Assembly (NCBI GenBank): GCA_036897485.1
Contig: JAYMTF010001426.1
Location: 1 to 23,478 of the forward strand
Source of the DNA: Pelargonium nanum
Taxonomy: Eukaryota; Streptophyta; Magnoliopsida; Geraniales; Geraniaceae
Direction of reading: 5' to 3'
DNA length: 23,478 bases
In this document: positions 10,201 to 19,096 of the stretch, piece after piece
Layout: every line of letters begins with the position of its first letter
Position numbering within the stretch: the stretch's first letter is position 1
Program-made: the position numbers and the translations under genes
Notes under the pieces: generated by a model
Told to the model about the DNA's origin: nothing
Seen by the model: the letters and a program-made list of their open reading frames with translations, nothing else
Databases searched by the model: none

Positions 10201-10225
10201 TTTGGTACACGAATCAGCCATAATT

Positions 10226-10386
10226 GTTCCGACAAGGTGCACGAACGGGGCAGTGAACTGTTCAGTTTCAAAACAGAGTAATTTGAGATTCACACAAATA
10301 CATCCACAGTTGGTTCGGCACGATGCACGAACGATGCAATGAACTGTTCCATTTCAAAACAGAGTAGTTTGAGACTCACACAAACA
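10226..10386. repeat. Two-copy tandem repeat (period 86 bp) upstream of the J-protein gene
   Basis: TGCACGAACG at 10238 and 10324, TGAACTGTTC just after each, and CAAAACAGAGTA at 10269 and 10355 all keep an 86-bp spacing. Both copies end in TTTGAGA.TCACACAAA. The copies sit about 60-220 bp above the predicted TATA box of the J-protein gene and may duplicate upstream promoter elements. Confidence 0.75.
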
Positions 10387-10445
10387 CAAACATTATAACC
10401 CACCACAAGGGTCAAATATTAACCATGGTTAGTTTCCCAACAAAT

Positions 10446-10471
10446 TATAAATAAAGGGTTGGTTAGGGTTA
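10446..10471 (+). promoter_or_regulatory. Core promoter of the J-protein gene: TATA box and telo-box
   Basis: TATAAATA lies at 10446-10453 and is followed by TTAGGGTTA (10463-10471), the reverse form of the plant telo-box AAACCCTAA. A start near 10480 is inferred from the usual TATA spacing. This gives a leader of about 280 nt before the leader intron. Telo-boxes are common near starts of plant housekeeping genes. Confidence 0.55.
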
Positions 10472-10707
10472 GAAAAATACTTTCAAAGAAAAGAAAGGCC
10501 CATACTGTCCTATAATTTTTTCTTTTTATTTTACTCATTTTTTTGGGTGAGAAATTGCTCTTTGGGAGAGAGAGAGGCTTGTGTTGTGTGTGTCTAGGTT
10601 TTGAGAGGTCTTCATAGCAAAAGGTCCAAGCTTTGGGGATTTTTTTAGATTTGGGACAGAAAAGAGGGGCAAAATTGAAAAAAACTGTGAGTGATTGAGC
10701 TCTGTCC

Positions 10708-10758
10708 ATGGTGGCTTCTCTGATTCAAATTCATCAACCACACACTGTTGCTTTATAA
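10708..10758 (+). CDS. Upstream ORF (16 codons) in the J-protein leader
   Basis: ATG at 10708 is the first ATG after the predicted start, in a fair context (TCCATGG). It encodes MVASLIQIHQPHTVAL and stops with TAA at 10756-10758, five bases before the leader-intron donor. It therefore lies wholly in leader exon 1 and would stay in the spliced mRNA. Such a uORF could lower translation of the main frame; this is inferred. The peptide itself is not a known conserved uORF as far as I can tell. Confidence 0.45.
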   Translation: MVASLIQIHQPHTVAL

Positions 10759-10763
10759 TTCAG

Positions 10764-11289
10764 GTAATTTTTGCTCTTTTGAATTCTGGGTTCAATACAA
10801 AATGCTGTTTCTTCACTCTCTGGTAGCTGATTTTAGGGTTCATTTTGAGTTTTCACTTTAGGGTTTTTGATCGGGAATTTGTGTTCGTTTCAGCTGATTT
10901 AGAACTCGATACGCGTAGATCCATAAGTGGTTGTGCTTTTTCTGATTCGGATTGTTCTTGTGCTTGCTGTGGTTTGTGAGGTCTCGAGTAATTGCTAGTT
11001 CAGTGCCTATTTTTTAGGGATAGAGTTAGGGTTTTGTTTTGCTGTTCCTGTGTAGTCGAATTGATGAGTTTGAATAATGAAGTCTTTGATGATGTTTTGG
11101 TAGCATGTTGTTCCTGTTTTCGAGCTCGTTCGATTCGTTTAAATTTAGAGATTATTCAGTTTATATTTGTCTCTTACTAGGAATTGTTTTTTTGTGTCTT
11201 AAAAGGAAGATTCTGTTTTGAACTCTGAGAAAAAAAACTCGAATTGTGTGGTGATTAAGTTTCGGAGAATTTATTTCCCTCTTTTGTAG
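10764..11289 (+). other. 5' leader intron of the J-protein gene (526 bp)
   Basis: The donor is TTCAG|GTAATTTTTG and the acceptor CTCTTTTGTAG|CAAAG. The body is T-rich, typical of plant introns. The spliced leader would join 10763 to 11290, leaving 28 nt before the start codon, with no ATG in that piece. Long first introns in plant leaders often raise expression; nothing specific is visible here. Confidence 0.65.
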
Positions 11290-11317
11290 CAAAGAGGGGA
11301 CGGAGTTGAAGATTGAA

Positions 11318-13804
11318 ATGGAATGCAATAAGGATGAGGCCAATCGGGCTAAAGAGATTGCGGAGAGGAAGTTTATGGCGAAGGACATTGTGGGGGCCAA
11401 GAAGTTTGCTTTGAAGGCCCAGAATTTATATCCCGGGCTTGATGGCATTACTCACATGTTAGCGACACTCGATGTGTACATTTCTGCGGAGAACAAAGTG
11501 AACGGGGAAACTGATTGGTACGGGATACTCGGCGTGCATCCACAAGCAGATGACGAGGCAGTGAGGAAACAGTATAGGAAGCTGGCTCTTATGCTTCATC
11601 CCGATAAGAACAAGTCCATTGGTGCTGAGGGGGCGTTCAAGTTTATTTCCGAGGCGTGGAGTGTGTTGTCCGATAAGTCCAGGAGAGGGATGTATGACAA
11701 GAAGAACGGAAGAGGAGTCCAAAGAGTTCCAACTCCGAGTGGGTCAACATCTGTTCCTCCCCGTTCTAACGGGTCATACAACATCCCCAAAGCCGCAACT
11801 CAGAATGTGAAGTCTCAAAAAAATACCTCTCGGGCGACCCAGTCTTCAACTCCGGCGCCGTCTCATAAGCCAAAAACAAATACCTTTTGGACTGTGTGCC
11901 ATGGATGCAAGATGCAGTACGAGTATCTCAGGGTTTATCTCAATCACAATCTTTTGTGCCCCAATTGCCACCAGCCGTTTCATGCCGTGGAAACGGCTCC
12001 ACCACCTTCGAGCAGTTCTAAACCGCCCATGTCGTGGAATTTTCCTCAGCAGCGTCAGAAATCCAATCAAGCGGGTAGTAAAAGCGCAAATCACCAAGGA
12101 AGGAATCACGCCGGGTCGGGAGGGTATGATGGTTCACATTCCTATAACCAAAACCACTTCCAGTGGGGTCCATTCTCCGGAAACACAGGTGCTTCAACTG
12201 CTGCTCAAGCTGCAACTGTGGTTCAGCAGGCGTATGAGAAGGTCAGGAGAGAGCGTGAAGAAGCCCAGGCGGCCACGAAAAGGGAGGAGGCTCTGCGGAG
12301 AAAGCAAGCCTCTAAAAGGATGGCGAGTAATTCATCTGCGGGAAATTCTAATTCCGCAAAGAGAAGAAAAGGAATGGACGCTGTTGCTACAAACCAAATG
12401 GGCGTAGGAACTGGAGGAGCAAGCTCGGCTACTTTACCTGGATCTAAACCGGGCAATTTTGAAACAGTTAGGGTCAATGGAATCACCAAGCCGTACAGCA
12501 CTAGGGACTTATCCCAGTTTGAAACTCAGAATCTGCTCATGGAAAAGGCGAGGAAAGAACTTCAGAAGAAACTAAAAGACTGGAATTTAGCTGATGTGGC
12601 CAAAATACCGGGCAAAGATGAGGATAAAGGGAATCAGCAAGTGAACCAGAAAGGAGAAAAAAATTCCTTAGACAGTGATGTGCCTGATAAATACAAGTCT
12701 AGCGAGTCTGTGGATGCAACCATCAAGTCTTCTGCTGGCCCTGTGAGTCCTGCTGATATTGATGCAGAAACCTTGGAATCAATGTCCATAAATGTTCCAG
12801 ATCCAGATTTCCATGATTTTGACAAGGATCGAACCGAAAAGGCTTTTGAAGTAAACCAGGTTTGGTCTGCATATGATAATGACGATGGGATGCCTCGATA
12901 TTATGCCATGATTCACAATGTGATCTCTTTGAATCCATTCAAGATTAGAATCAGTTGGCTTAATTCAAAAACTAACAGTGAACTAGGTCCGCATAACTGG
13001 GTTGGCTCCGGTTTCTCAAAAACTTGTGGTGATTTCAGAATAGGCAAGCATGAGATCAATAACTCGCTCAATTCTTTTTCGCACAAGGTTAGATGGATAA
13101 AAGGTGCACGTGGGACCGTTGGTATTTATCCAAGAAAGGGCGATGTCTGGGCTATATATAGGAACTGGTCGCCTGACTGGAACGAGCTGACCGCAGATGA
13201 AGTGATACACAAATATGATATGGTAGAAGTCCTCGAAGATTACAACGAAGAACTGGGTGTAACTGTTACTCCCCTTGTAAAAGTTGCTGGCTTCAAGACA
13301 GTGTTTCACCGGCATTTGGACCCCCGAGAAGTCAGGAGGATTCCAAGAGAAGAAATGTTTCGATTTTCACATCATGTCCCTTCATATTTGCTTACAGGTC
13401 AAGAAGCTCCAAATGCCCCGAAAGGTTGCCGGGAGCTAGACCCAGCAGCTACTCCGCTGGAACTTCTTCATGTAATAACTGATGTTAAGGAAGGCGAGAT
13501 TATGGAGAACGAAGAAAAGACCAAGGAAGATGATACGGTTAATGAAGTTGAAAAGGAAGATGATACTGTTAATGAAGTTGAAAAGGAAGATGATACTGTT
13601 AATGAAGTAGAAAAGGAAGATGATACAGTTAATGAAGTTGTAAAGGTCGATGATGACGAAATTGCAGAGGATTCTGAAGAAGGTAAGAAGGAAGATGAGG
13701 AGAACAGTAAGGATGCACAGGGAGCGGAACTTGTGAAGGATGCTATGGACATTGAAGAAGAAGATGAGAGAATTGAGCTTACCGAACCAGTGCTAGTTGG
13801 TTGA
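11318..13804 (+). CDS. J-domain co-chaperone with C-terminal DUF3444 (828 aa)
   Basis: A plant-specific J-protein of the DnaJ plus DUF3444 class. The frame is open upstream only through TTG at 11306, so the first real ATG is 11318 (MECNKDEANRAKE). Residues 1-60 form a helical, TPR-like N-terminus typical of the class. The J-domain spans about 66-129 with HPD at 94-96, the motif that stimulates Hsp70 ATPase. A CxxC..CxxC pair (Cys194, 197, 214, 217) suggests a zinc-binding knuckle. Next come a Ser/Gly/Gln-rich linker, a charged helix (EKVRREREEAQAATKREEA) and a basic KRRK (about 347) that may be a nuclear signal. DUF3444 covers about 494-705 (FEVNQVWSAYD; GDVWAIYRNW). The tail is acidic and repetitive. 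One coding exon, no frame damage. The exact client or Hsp70 partner is unknown, and close paralogues exist in plants, so no gene symbol is given. Confidence 0.95.
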   Translation: MECNKDEANRAKEIAERKFMAKDIVGAKKFALKAQNLYPGLDGITHMLATLDVYISAENKVNGETDWYGILGVHPQADDEAVRKQYRKLALMLHPDKNKSIGAEGAFKFISEAWSVLSDKSRRGMYDKKNGRGVQRVPTPSGSTSVPPRSNGSYNIPKAATQNVKSQKNTSRATQSSTPAPSHKPKTNTFWTVCHGCKMQYEYLRVYLNHNLLCPNCHQPFHAVETAPPPSSSSKPPMSWNFPQQRQKSNQAGSKSANHQGRNHAGSGGYDGSHSYNQNHFQWGPFSGNTGASTAAQAATVVQQAYEKVRREREEAQAATKREEALRRKQASKRMASNSSAGNSNSAKRRKGMDAVATNQMGVGTGGASSATLPGSKPGNFETVRVNGITKPYSTRDLSQFETQNLLMEKARKELQKKLKDWNLADVAKIPGKDEDKGNQQVNQKGEKNSLDSDVPDKYKSSESVDATIKSSAGPVSPADIDAETLESMSINVPDPDFHDFDKDRTEKAFEVNQVWSAYDNDDGMPRYYAMIHNVISLNPFKIRISWLNSKTNSELGPHNWVGSGFSKTCGDFRIGKHEINNSLNSFSHKVRWIKGARGTVGIYPRKGDVWAIYRNWSPDWNELTADEVIHKYDMVEVLEDYNEELGVTVTPLVKVAGFKTVFHRHLDPREVRRIPREEMFRFSHHVPSYLLTGQEAPNAPKGCRELDPAATPLELLHVITDVKEGEIMENEEKTKEDDTVNEVEKEDDTVNEVEKEDDTVNEVEKEDDTVNEVVKVDDDEIAEDSEEGKKEDEENSKDAQGAELVKDAMDIEEEDERIELTEPVLVG
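13523..13656 (+). repeat. In-frame 30-bp minisatellite in the J-protein tail
   Basis: Four copies of a 30-bp unit at 13523-13552, 13553-13582, 13583-13612 and 13613-13642 encode KEDDTVNEVE, the last ending V instead of E. A partial fifth unit (KVDDDE) follows. The copies are nearly identical at DNA level, so expansion is recent and the period keeps the frame. It lies after DUF3444 in the acidic C-terminus and should vary in copy number among alleles. Confidence 0.9.
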
Positions 13805-14752
13805 TTTTTGGATTCTTTAGTCTGATGTGCATAGGATTCATTTAACTTGGTCTAAAATTGGGTCCAAACTGATTCATCGATTTTGAGTTTGGTGTCTACA
13901 TATACCATTGGACACTTCAAGTCAGCATCGACCTCATAGCTCATAGTAGACCTAACCTCCCATTTATTGGCAGCTTGATGAATTTTTACAAGGCAAAGTT
14001 ACATTTTTACCCGCTAAAGCAGCTCAGTCGTGGAAGCTCTCTTTAGTGCATTTCATGCCAGTTGAGCAGCTTCAAACGATCTGTAAGTACATCTCCTTAC
14101 CGGTTGGAGTTTGTCTAGATGGTGTACTGATCAACTCTTTTTCCGTTCTTACATGTACTGTTGTTGATTATGACGAGAGATCACATAGTAGTGTAGATTA
14201 TGAGCCGGTCGTTGTTTATGCTTGAACCATGCTAGTGATATTCATTCTTCATATAGTTTGGTTGTAGTATTTAAATACCTGATATTTCAAATCATAGACA
14301 GTTTGGTTGATTGTTCTTATTCCTTGCATGCTTTCAATTTATTAGGATGCTGATGGAGGCGAGGGTAAGAGCAAACAACGCAAGGCTCGAACCTCACTAT
14401 ACAAGGTACTGAGCTCAATATATCAAGAGTCTCATTTGTTTGTGCTGTTGATACATTCATTAAAGTTCAAGAACTGTCTCTCTTGTTTTGTCCTTGGTAA
14501 AGGTTTAGAACTAGCTCCTCCATTTTAGAATATTGAGGTTTGTGTGTTTCATATTGTAGGCTAAAACCCAGATTTCTAGCTTTCTTTATTTATGTTGGAT
14601 ATTCTTGGTCAACCACAATATACTCTACAATGAAAAGGCTTTTGTTCATTATTAAACTGTGTTATGTTTTAAAACACTCCTCATAGTACCAGTTTTGTGC
14701 CAAATTGGTCTTCAGTTTGATTTTTTGTTGCGAATAAGTGTCCTTGGTATTT
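13805..14752 (+). other. 3' UTR and downstream spacer of the J-protein gene
   Basis: The 3' UTR begins after TGA at 13804. No clear AATAAA is seen, which is common in plants. A consensus donor GTAAGT lies at 14083-14088 and an acceptor-like TTTATTAG ends at 14345, so a 3' UTR intron is possible. From about 14410 to 14752 the sequence is T-rich and featureless. Confidence 0.45.
14346..14405 (+). other. Exon-like 60-bp segment
   Basis: Bounded by CAATTTATTAG before and AAG|GTACTG after. It is exactly 20 codons, open in frame 1 (DADGGEGKSKQRKARTSLYK), and less AT-rich than its flanks. Paired with the GTAAGT donor at 14083, it could be a spliced 3' UTR exon of the J-protein mRNA. Otherwise it could be a stray exon from a lost gene. 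No family is recognised. Confidence 0.25.
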
Positions 14753-15136
14753 ATTTTGTGTAGAGCTGACAATTCGTATATACGTTCCGTGTTTGTGTCG
14801 TGTTATGTCGGATTTGTCTAAACTAGAGATGGAGTGAGTTGCAATTGATGTTAAAGCTTCTATTTACACTCTTGTCTATGGAACTGTGGATGATAAAGCA
14901 GAGATGAAATGAAACAAATTACATAAGAGAAAAGTAGAAGAAATTAATTAAGATAATGCTAACGTACTATTTTAATATTGGTTGTTTTATCGTTTTATAG
15001 GTTTAACGCAAACATGACGCTATAATTAACTATGTTTGGCTCTTCAACACAAACACAACACACACTATTATGAGTATGTCATGTCTAGACGCACTTAAAT
15101 CGTGTCACGTTCCAAATTGTCATCTCTAATTTTGTG
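14753..15136. mobile_element. hAT-type MITE (14761-15128) with 8-bp target duplication
   Basis: The element starts TAGAGCTGACAATTCG and ends CAAATTGTCATCTCTA; the termini are inverted repeats with 14 of 16 matches. It is flanked by exact 8-bp duplications, ATTTTGTG at 14753-14760 and 15129-15136, diagnostic of hAT elements. At 368 bp it has no transposase. Subterminal CGTGT/ACACG-rich words (TTGTGTCGTGTTATG near 14795) fit possible transposase-binding repeats. It is related by its ends to the 3527-3714 copy. Confidence 0.85.
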
Positions 15137-16363
15137 CAATTTAGTCTCCAATTTGATTTATGTTTCAATTACTGCCTTAGCATCCACTTTTGTTTAATAG
15201 TGGTTCTTGTATTACTTGTATTTGTTTAAAAAAGATTGTCATGTGGTGTGTATTTGATGACAAATTTGACAACAATAGATATTATGTGGGCCAAATTAGA
15301 ATAAAAGTTAAATTGATAATTAATTTGGTACAAAATCAATATTAAGGATAAGAAAACTAAATTCGAACAAAAAATTAAATTATGTTCCAATTTAACACAA
15401 AACCAAATATTACAGATCATTTTTGAATATTCTCCTTCGGAAATTGGAACCCCTTCACAGTGATATTATGCAAGTTCCTTTCTCATGGATTTCACAAAGA
15501 TGGCTCTACTTTGACAAGTTTCTTTTTGGCAAGTAATTTTTCTGTCCCAAAATGAGTCATGTTTATTTATTTTCGAAAGTTGGTTATGCGCGAATAAAAA
15601 GCTTAGCACTCGTTGAGTTTGTTACTGAACGTATTCACAAAAATATAAAAAAATTATTTTAAAAAAATTATAAGGAAAATTGGTTTTTAGCCATATGGAA
15701 AAAGTCAAACTTTCAATGCCGGCATTGACGCGTTTATGGATTATATATTGATTGGGTCAACAACCAACCAACCACTCCTCAAATCCAATTCTAACCATAA
15801 AAAAAAAAAAAAATTAGTTAAAACTTATTTTTATTTATTTATGTTCTTTAAGAAATTATATTAGTCCTATTGATGAGAAGTGGAAAATTGAAACCTTCAA
15901 CTTGGTTGCAAGTCAAATCTCAATGTTTTGTTTCTTCATTGTACTTATTTATGAGAATATGTTAGTCCAAATCAAAGTAAAGTTTAGATGACTTACAAAG
16001 GAAATGAAAAATAAAATTGTCAAATTAAATTCAAACTCACGAGTATTGAATAAAATAATCTCGAACAATCTCAAACGGAGTTTAATAAATTAAAACCTCA
16101 TATTTTACATGTAAACTTCAAAATTTAATTTCAAAATGGCAACTTACATTCATTTCAAATTGGGTCCAAATAAAATCTTCTCAACATAGTATTTTGATCC
16201 TAACAAAACAAAACAAAACAAAACAAAAATACTCAAAAAAATAAAAATAAAAATATTCTTCAAACACTAGAATAGATTAGGATTTGAGCATATTTATTGA
16301 ACCCATGATGAGACCGTTTATTTGTTCGGATCCAAATAGTTGAAGCTCTCTCTCCAGCCTGTA
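15137..16363. other. Intergenic DNA between J-protein and RAMP4 genes
   Basis: AT-rich. Contains a Stowaway-type fragment (15534-15640), A/T homopolymers (about 15799-15814), and an (AAAAC)n microsatellite at 16202-16228. No coding frame of interest. Confidence 0.5.
15534..15640. mobile_element. Stowaway-type MITE fragment
   Basis: The terminus TCTGTCCCAAAATGAGTCAT is Stowaway-like. Interior words GTTGGTTATGCGCG and CGTTGAGTTTGTTAC match the interior of the complete copy at 3217-3459 in the same order. The right terminus is missing or unrecognisable. Confidence 0.5.
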
Positions 16364-16489
16364 CTCAACCAATCAAAACCATACGCGTGTCCCACAGGAC
16401 GTGGCTCAACCAATCAGAACGTCGGCTGTGACGCGTAGCTCGGTAGCTCTATCAATATATTCACCGATTTCTCGACTCATCCATATAAA
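16364..16489 (+). promoter_or_regulatory. RAMP4 promoter: paired CCAAT boxes, UPR-like elements, TATA
   Basis: CTCAACCAATCA is repeated exactly at 16364-16375 and 16405-16416 (41 bp apart). Between and after them are ACGCGTG (16383-16389), GGACGTGGC (16398-16406, a bZIP/UPRE-like core) and TGACGCGTA (16429-16437), which matches the core of the plant pUPRE-II element (GATGACGCGTAC, from memory). TATAAA is at 16484-16489. RAMP4/SERP1 genes are linked to ER stress, so bZIP60/bZIP28-type control is a reasonable inference. A perfect ERSE (CCAAT-N9-CCACG) is not present. Confidence 0.55.
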
Positions 16490-16618
16490 CCGAAAAGAGA
16501 GGTCTTTTCTCCAACTACATACCAGAGATTTTTGCTTGCCAAGCCTCGAAGGAGAGAGAGAGACGTGCTCGTCGAACGGATCGAGAACTGAATCTGCCAC
16601 CATATCTTCGTCGATTTC

Positions 16619-17245
16619 TTGCTCCAATCTGTTTCTGTAATCATGGTACTTTCGTGTTCTTTTTTTCTCTCTGCGTTGATCTGAAACACTGCGAAAATTT
16701 GATCTGTAATTTGTGTTTTTTTTTTCCGAGTTGTTTGGGTGGATCGATCGTGCTGTGAATGTTTTGTTTAGTTTCTGTGGTTGATTTTTGAATTAGGCTC
16801 GATTGGTTGTGGATTAGAAGTCAGAGACTAGGTTAGATCCAGCGAGATTGAGCCAAAATTGAACTCATTTTGTGTCAAAAGGATTGTTAATCGAGAAATG
16901 AAATCGCCTGCATTCCTTCCAATCCGTTTCTGTAGTCATGGAACTTTCTTGTTCCTTTTTCGTTTCTGTATTATCTGATTGTGATCTGTAATTTATGCTT
17001 AATTTTTTCATTGTTGTGAGGCTGTGGGTGTGTGTTTAGCTCCTATGGTTGATTTTTGAATTAGCTTTGAATGTTGGTGGATTAGGAGATAGATGTGAGG
17101 TTAGATCAGGTGAGATTGAGTCAAAATTGAACTCATGTTGTAACAAAAGATTGAAAATTTGTGATGAATATGTTAGGTTAGATCCAGTGATATAGAGTCA
17201 AAATTGAACACATTTTGTAACAAGATATGGTTAGTTTGTGATGAA
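16619..17245 (+). repeat. Tandem duplication inside RAMP4 intron 1, copying the start-codon exon edge
   Basis: Unit 1 (about 16619-16885) begins TTGCTCCAATCTGTTTCTGT and includes the real ATG at 16643. Unit 2 (about 16912-17150) begins CTTCCAATCCGTTTCTGT with ATG at 16938, but the donor GT has become GA (ATGGAAC). Both units continue through TGGTTGATTTTTGAATTAG and AGGTTAGATC...GAGATTGAG.CAAAATTGAACTCA. A third partial unit (about 17172-17245) repeats AGGTTAGATCCAGTGA..TAGAGTCAAAATTGAACACA. So the intron grew by at least two tandem events. Confidence 0.85.
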
Positions 17246-18229
17246 TTGATCATTTGCATACTCAATTTGGTGGAAAACTTTGAAATATGATTGGTGAATT
17301 TGAAGGAAGCAGTTGTATATGTGCGAGTGTTCGCTTTATGAATAGAAATGAGGATAGAACCATTGAGTTGCTCCTATGATCTCCTAAGCATCACTAGGAG
17401 GTGAAATGGATGCTGTCATGTGAACCTTGGAATGGTGAATTTCAATACCTAGCTTGAGCATTTTGACTCCATGGTTTTGAGTTTCTAGTTTGTGTTCTAT
17501 TGGGTAAAGGTGATTTCACATGACCACCTGATAAGTTTATTATTATTTATGTTTCCCTTGAATCCGATGTGTTATTTAGTTATTCTTTCTCCTTAATTGA
17601 CAAAATTGCATTTGTCGGACTGTTCTGCAGACCACATCAAGGCGTCTTGCAGATAGGAAGGTGTACAAGTTTGAGAAGAACATCACCAAGAGAGGAGCTG
17701 TTGCCGAAACAACCACTAAAAAGGGAAAGGATTATCCCGTTGGCCCTGTTCTGCTCGGGTTCTTCATCTTTGTTGTCATTGGATCATGTAAGCCTCTTTC
17801 TGTTCCCTTATTATTCTCATATCTAGTTATGCAAATTGCACCATAATGAGACTCATCAGTTACATATCGACATGACAATGCATCTAAATGATACTCATGG
17901 GAAGAAGCATATGGTTATGCGTAGTGTCTCCGAACTGGGAATGAGTATATATCTTGCATACCCGTTGTAGCTCCATTTGTCCCAGAATGAGTGTCCCTTG
18001 AATTAGACTTTTCCATGTATACCCACATGTGCTTTTGTTCTAGCAAACTAGAGAGTTTCATACTCAATTGTGTATATCCAGTTTGATTCTCTTATTAGTT
18101 ATGGCGAGAATCAAACGATTTGAAATTGCTTCTTTATTCTCGTTCACACGACTGAACCGTTGTTCCTTTTCTTTTCTTACAGCTCTATTTCAGATAATCA
18201 GGACAGCAACGACCGGCGGCATGGCTTAA
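16643..18229 (+). CDS. RAMP4/SERP1-type ER membrane protein (68 aa, 3 exons)
   Basis: Exons are 16643-16645 (the ATG alone), 17631-17787 and 18183-18229; introns are 985 and 395 bp with GT..AG ends. The joined frame is 207 nt and encodes M-TTSRRLADRKVYKFEKNITK, then RGAVAETTTKKGKDYPVGPV, then a hydrophobic segment (about 39-58, LLGFFIFVVIGSSLFQII), ending RTATTGGMA. This is the RAMP4 family: small tail-anchored proteins that sit beside the Sec61 translocon and help stabilise nascent membrane proteins under ER stress. Length and sequence are near-identical to Arabidopsis RAMP4 as I recall it. The ATG is the first in the leader, and its position at the exon edge means exon 1 codes for one residue only. 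AATAAA follows at 18387. Confidence 0.93.
17969..18010. mobile_element. Stowaway-like terminus in RAMP4 intron 2 (weak)
   Basis: TAGCTCCATTTGTCCCAGAA followed by TGAGTGTCCCTTG resembles the CTCCGTCCCAAAATGAGTGTC terminus of Stowaway MITEs. No matching opposite end was found in the intron, so it may be a solo relic. Confidence 0.3.
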
Positions 18230-18386
18230 CTGTAAACTGATATTGATCTCAAGAGTGTTGGCAGCAGAAAGCTTCATGTTGTGCCATTTACCTTTTTGTT
18301 TTAGCTTGTAGTTGAACTGATGATAGCATTACATTTACTACTACTAGATCAGTGGATACCCATCTTGTGAAAGAATTCAAAATCTG

Positions 18387-18392
18387 AATAAA
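18387..18392 (+). terminator. Poly(A) signal of RAMP4
   Basis: AATAAA in GAATCTGAATAAAAAGGC, 158 bp after the stop codon and followed by a T-rich stretch (CTGTTTTTTATTCC). The 3' UTR is therefore about 180-190 nt. Confidence 0.55.
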
Positions 18393-18419
18393 AAGGCACT
18401 CAGTGCTCTGTTTTTTATT

Positions 18420-19096
18420 CCATGAATGTTTTGTATGTTGGTATATTGTTGGCAATTCCTCTTTTATATTTGGGTTTGAATTGAAAAGTCTTATGTTTCC
18501 GGTCGTACATTTCACCGACCAAATTCTCGATTTTCTCGTTGCTATGCAAACCCGACTTTATCCGGCCCAAAAATCCACAAAAAATGTTGGTTTGTCTGAT
18601 CTGAAGGTGGGTTTGCAATGGATTTCAGATTTTTAGGCTGACTCTGAGTAATCCAATCCAAAACTCGAATCCGATCCAAAGGGGTTTGTATCGGATATCA
18701 GAGTTTTAGGCTGTGTCAGATTCAATTTGCATTTTGTGTACTATAAGTCTGATTCGGTCTTAAATATCTTCTGAAAATTAAACGAATCGGATCAGTTTGA
18801 ATTTTGGATGTCTTGTTGCCCGTAAAATCGGTTTCAAAATACACTTGGTGTTTTCCATGCTTTTGCAAAGAGGTCGTTTCCACAACTCAGCTCAAACACC
18901 AATACACATCACAATCAAACATTCCCAAAACGTCTTTAAAATTATTCGTGCAAATGTTTGTACAAGACAAAGAAACCAAAAACATCACAAAACCCTGGAA
19001 TACACCATCTACTTCACTGAAACAATAAAAGAAATTTGATGAGCCGAGAGCTCCCATCTCCGGGCTGCAGCAAACGCGAGGGAACGATTCGGGGAA
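18420..19096. other. Spacer between convergent RAMP4 and LCR genes, with a 73-bp duplication
   Basis: GGGTTTGCAATGGATTTCAG...TTTTAGGCTG (18609-18640) recurs as GGGTTTGTATCGGATATCAG...TTTTAGGCTG (18682-18713), a 73-bp period, amid GATCCGAT/AATCCGA words common in plant dispersed repeats. The part next to 19096 should be the LCR 3' UTR. No gene lies between them. Confidence 0.5.

Noticed and set aside
11306..11317. Extending the J-protein start to 11306
   Set aside because: The codon there is TTG, not ATG. The first ATG in frame is 11318, which matches the usual ME-N/C-KDEA start of the family.
11459..13752. Frames on both strands within the J-protein gene
   Set aside because: They are shadows of the conserved J-domain/DUF3444 frame. 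The Ser-rich minus frame at 13468-13752 is only the complement of the GAA/GAT-rich tail.
16369..16406. A canonical ERSE (CCAAT-N9-CCACG) in the RAMP4 promoter
   Set aside because: CCAAT boxes and ACGTGG are present, but their spacing and orientation do not fit the consensus.
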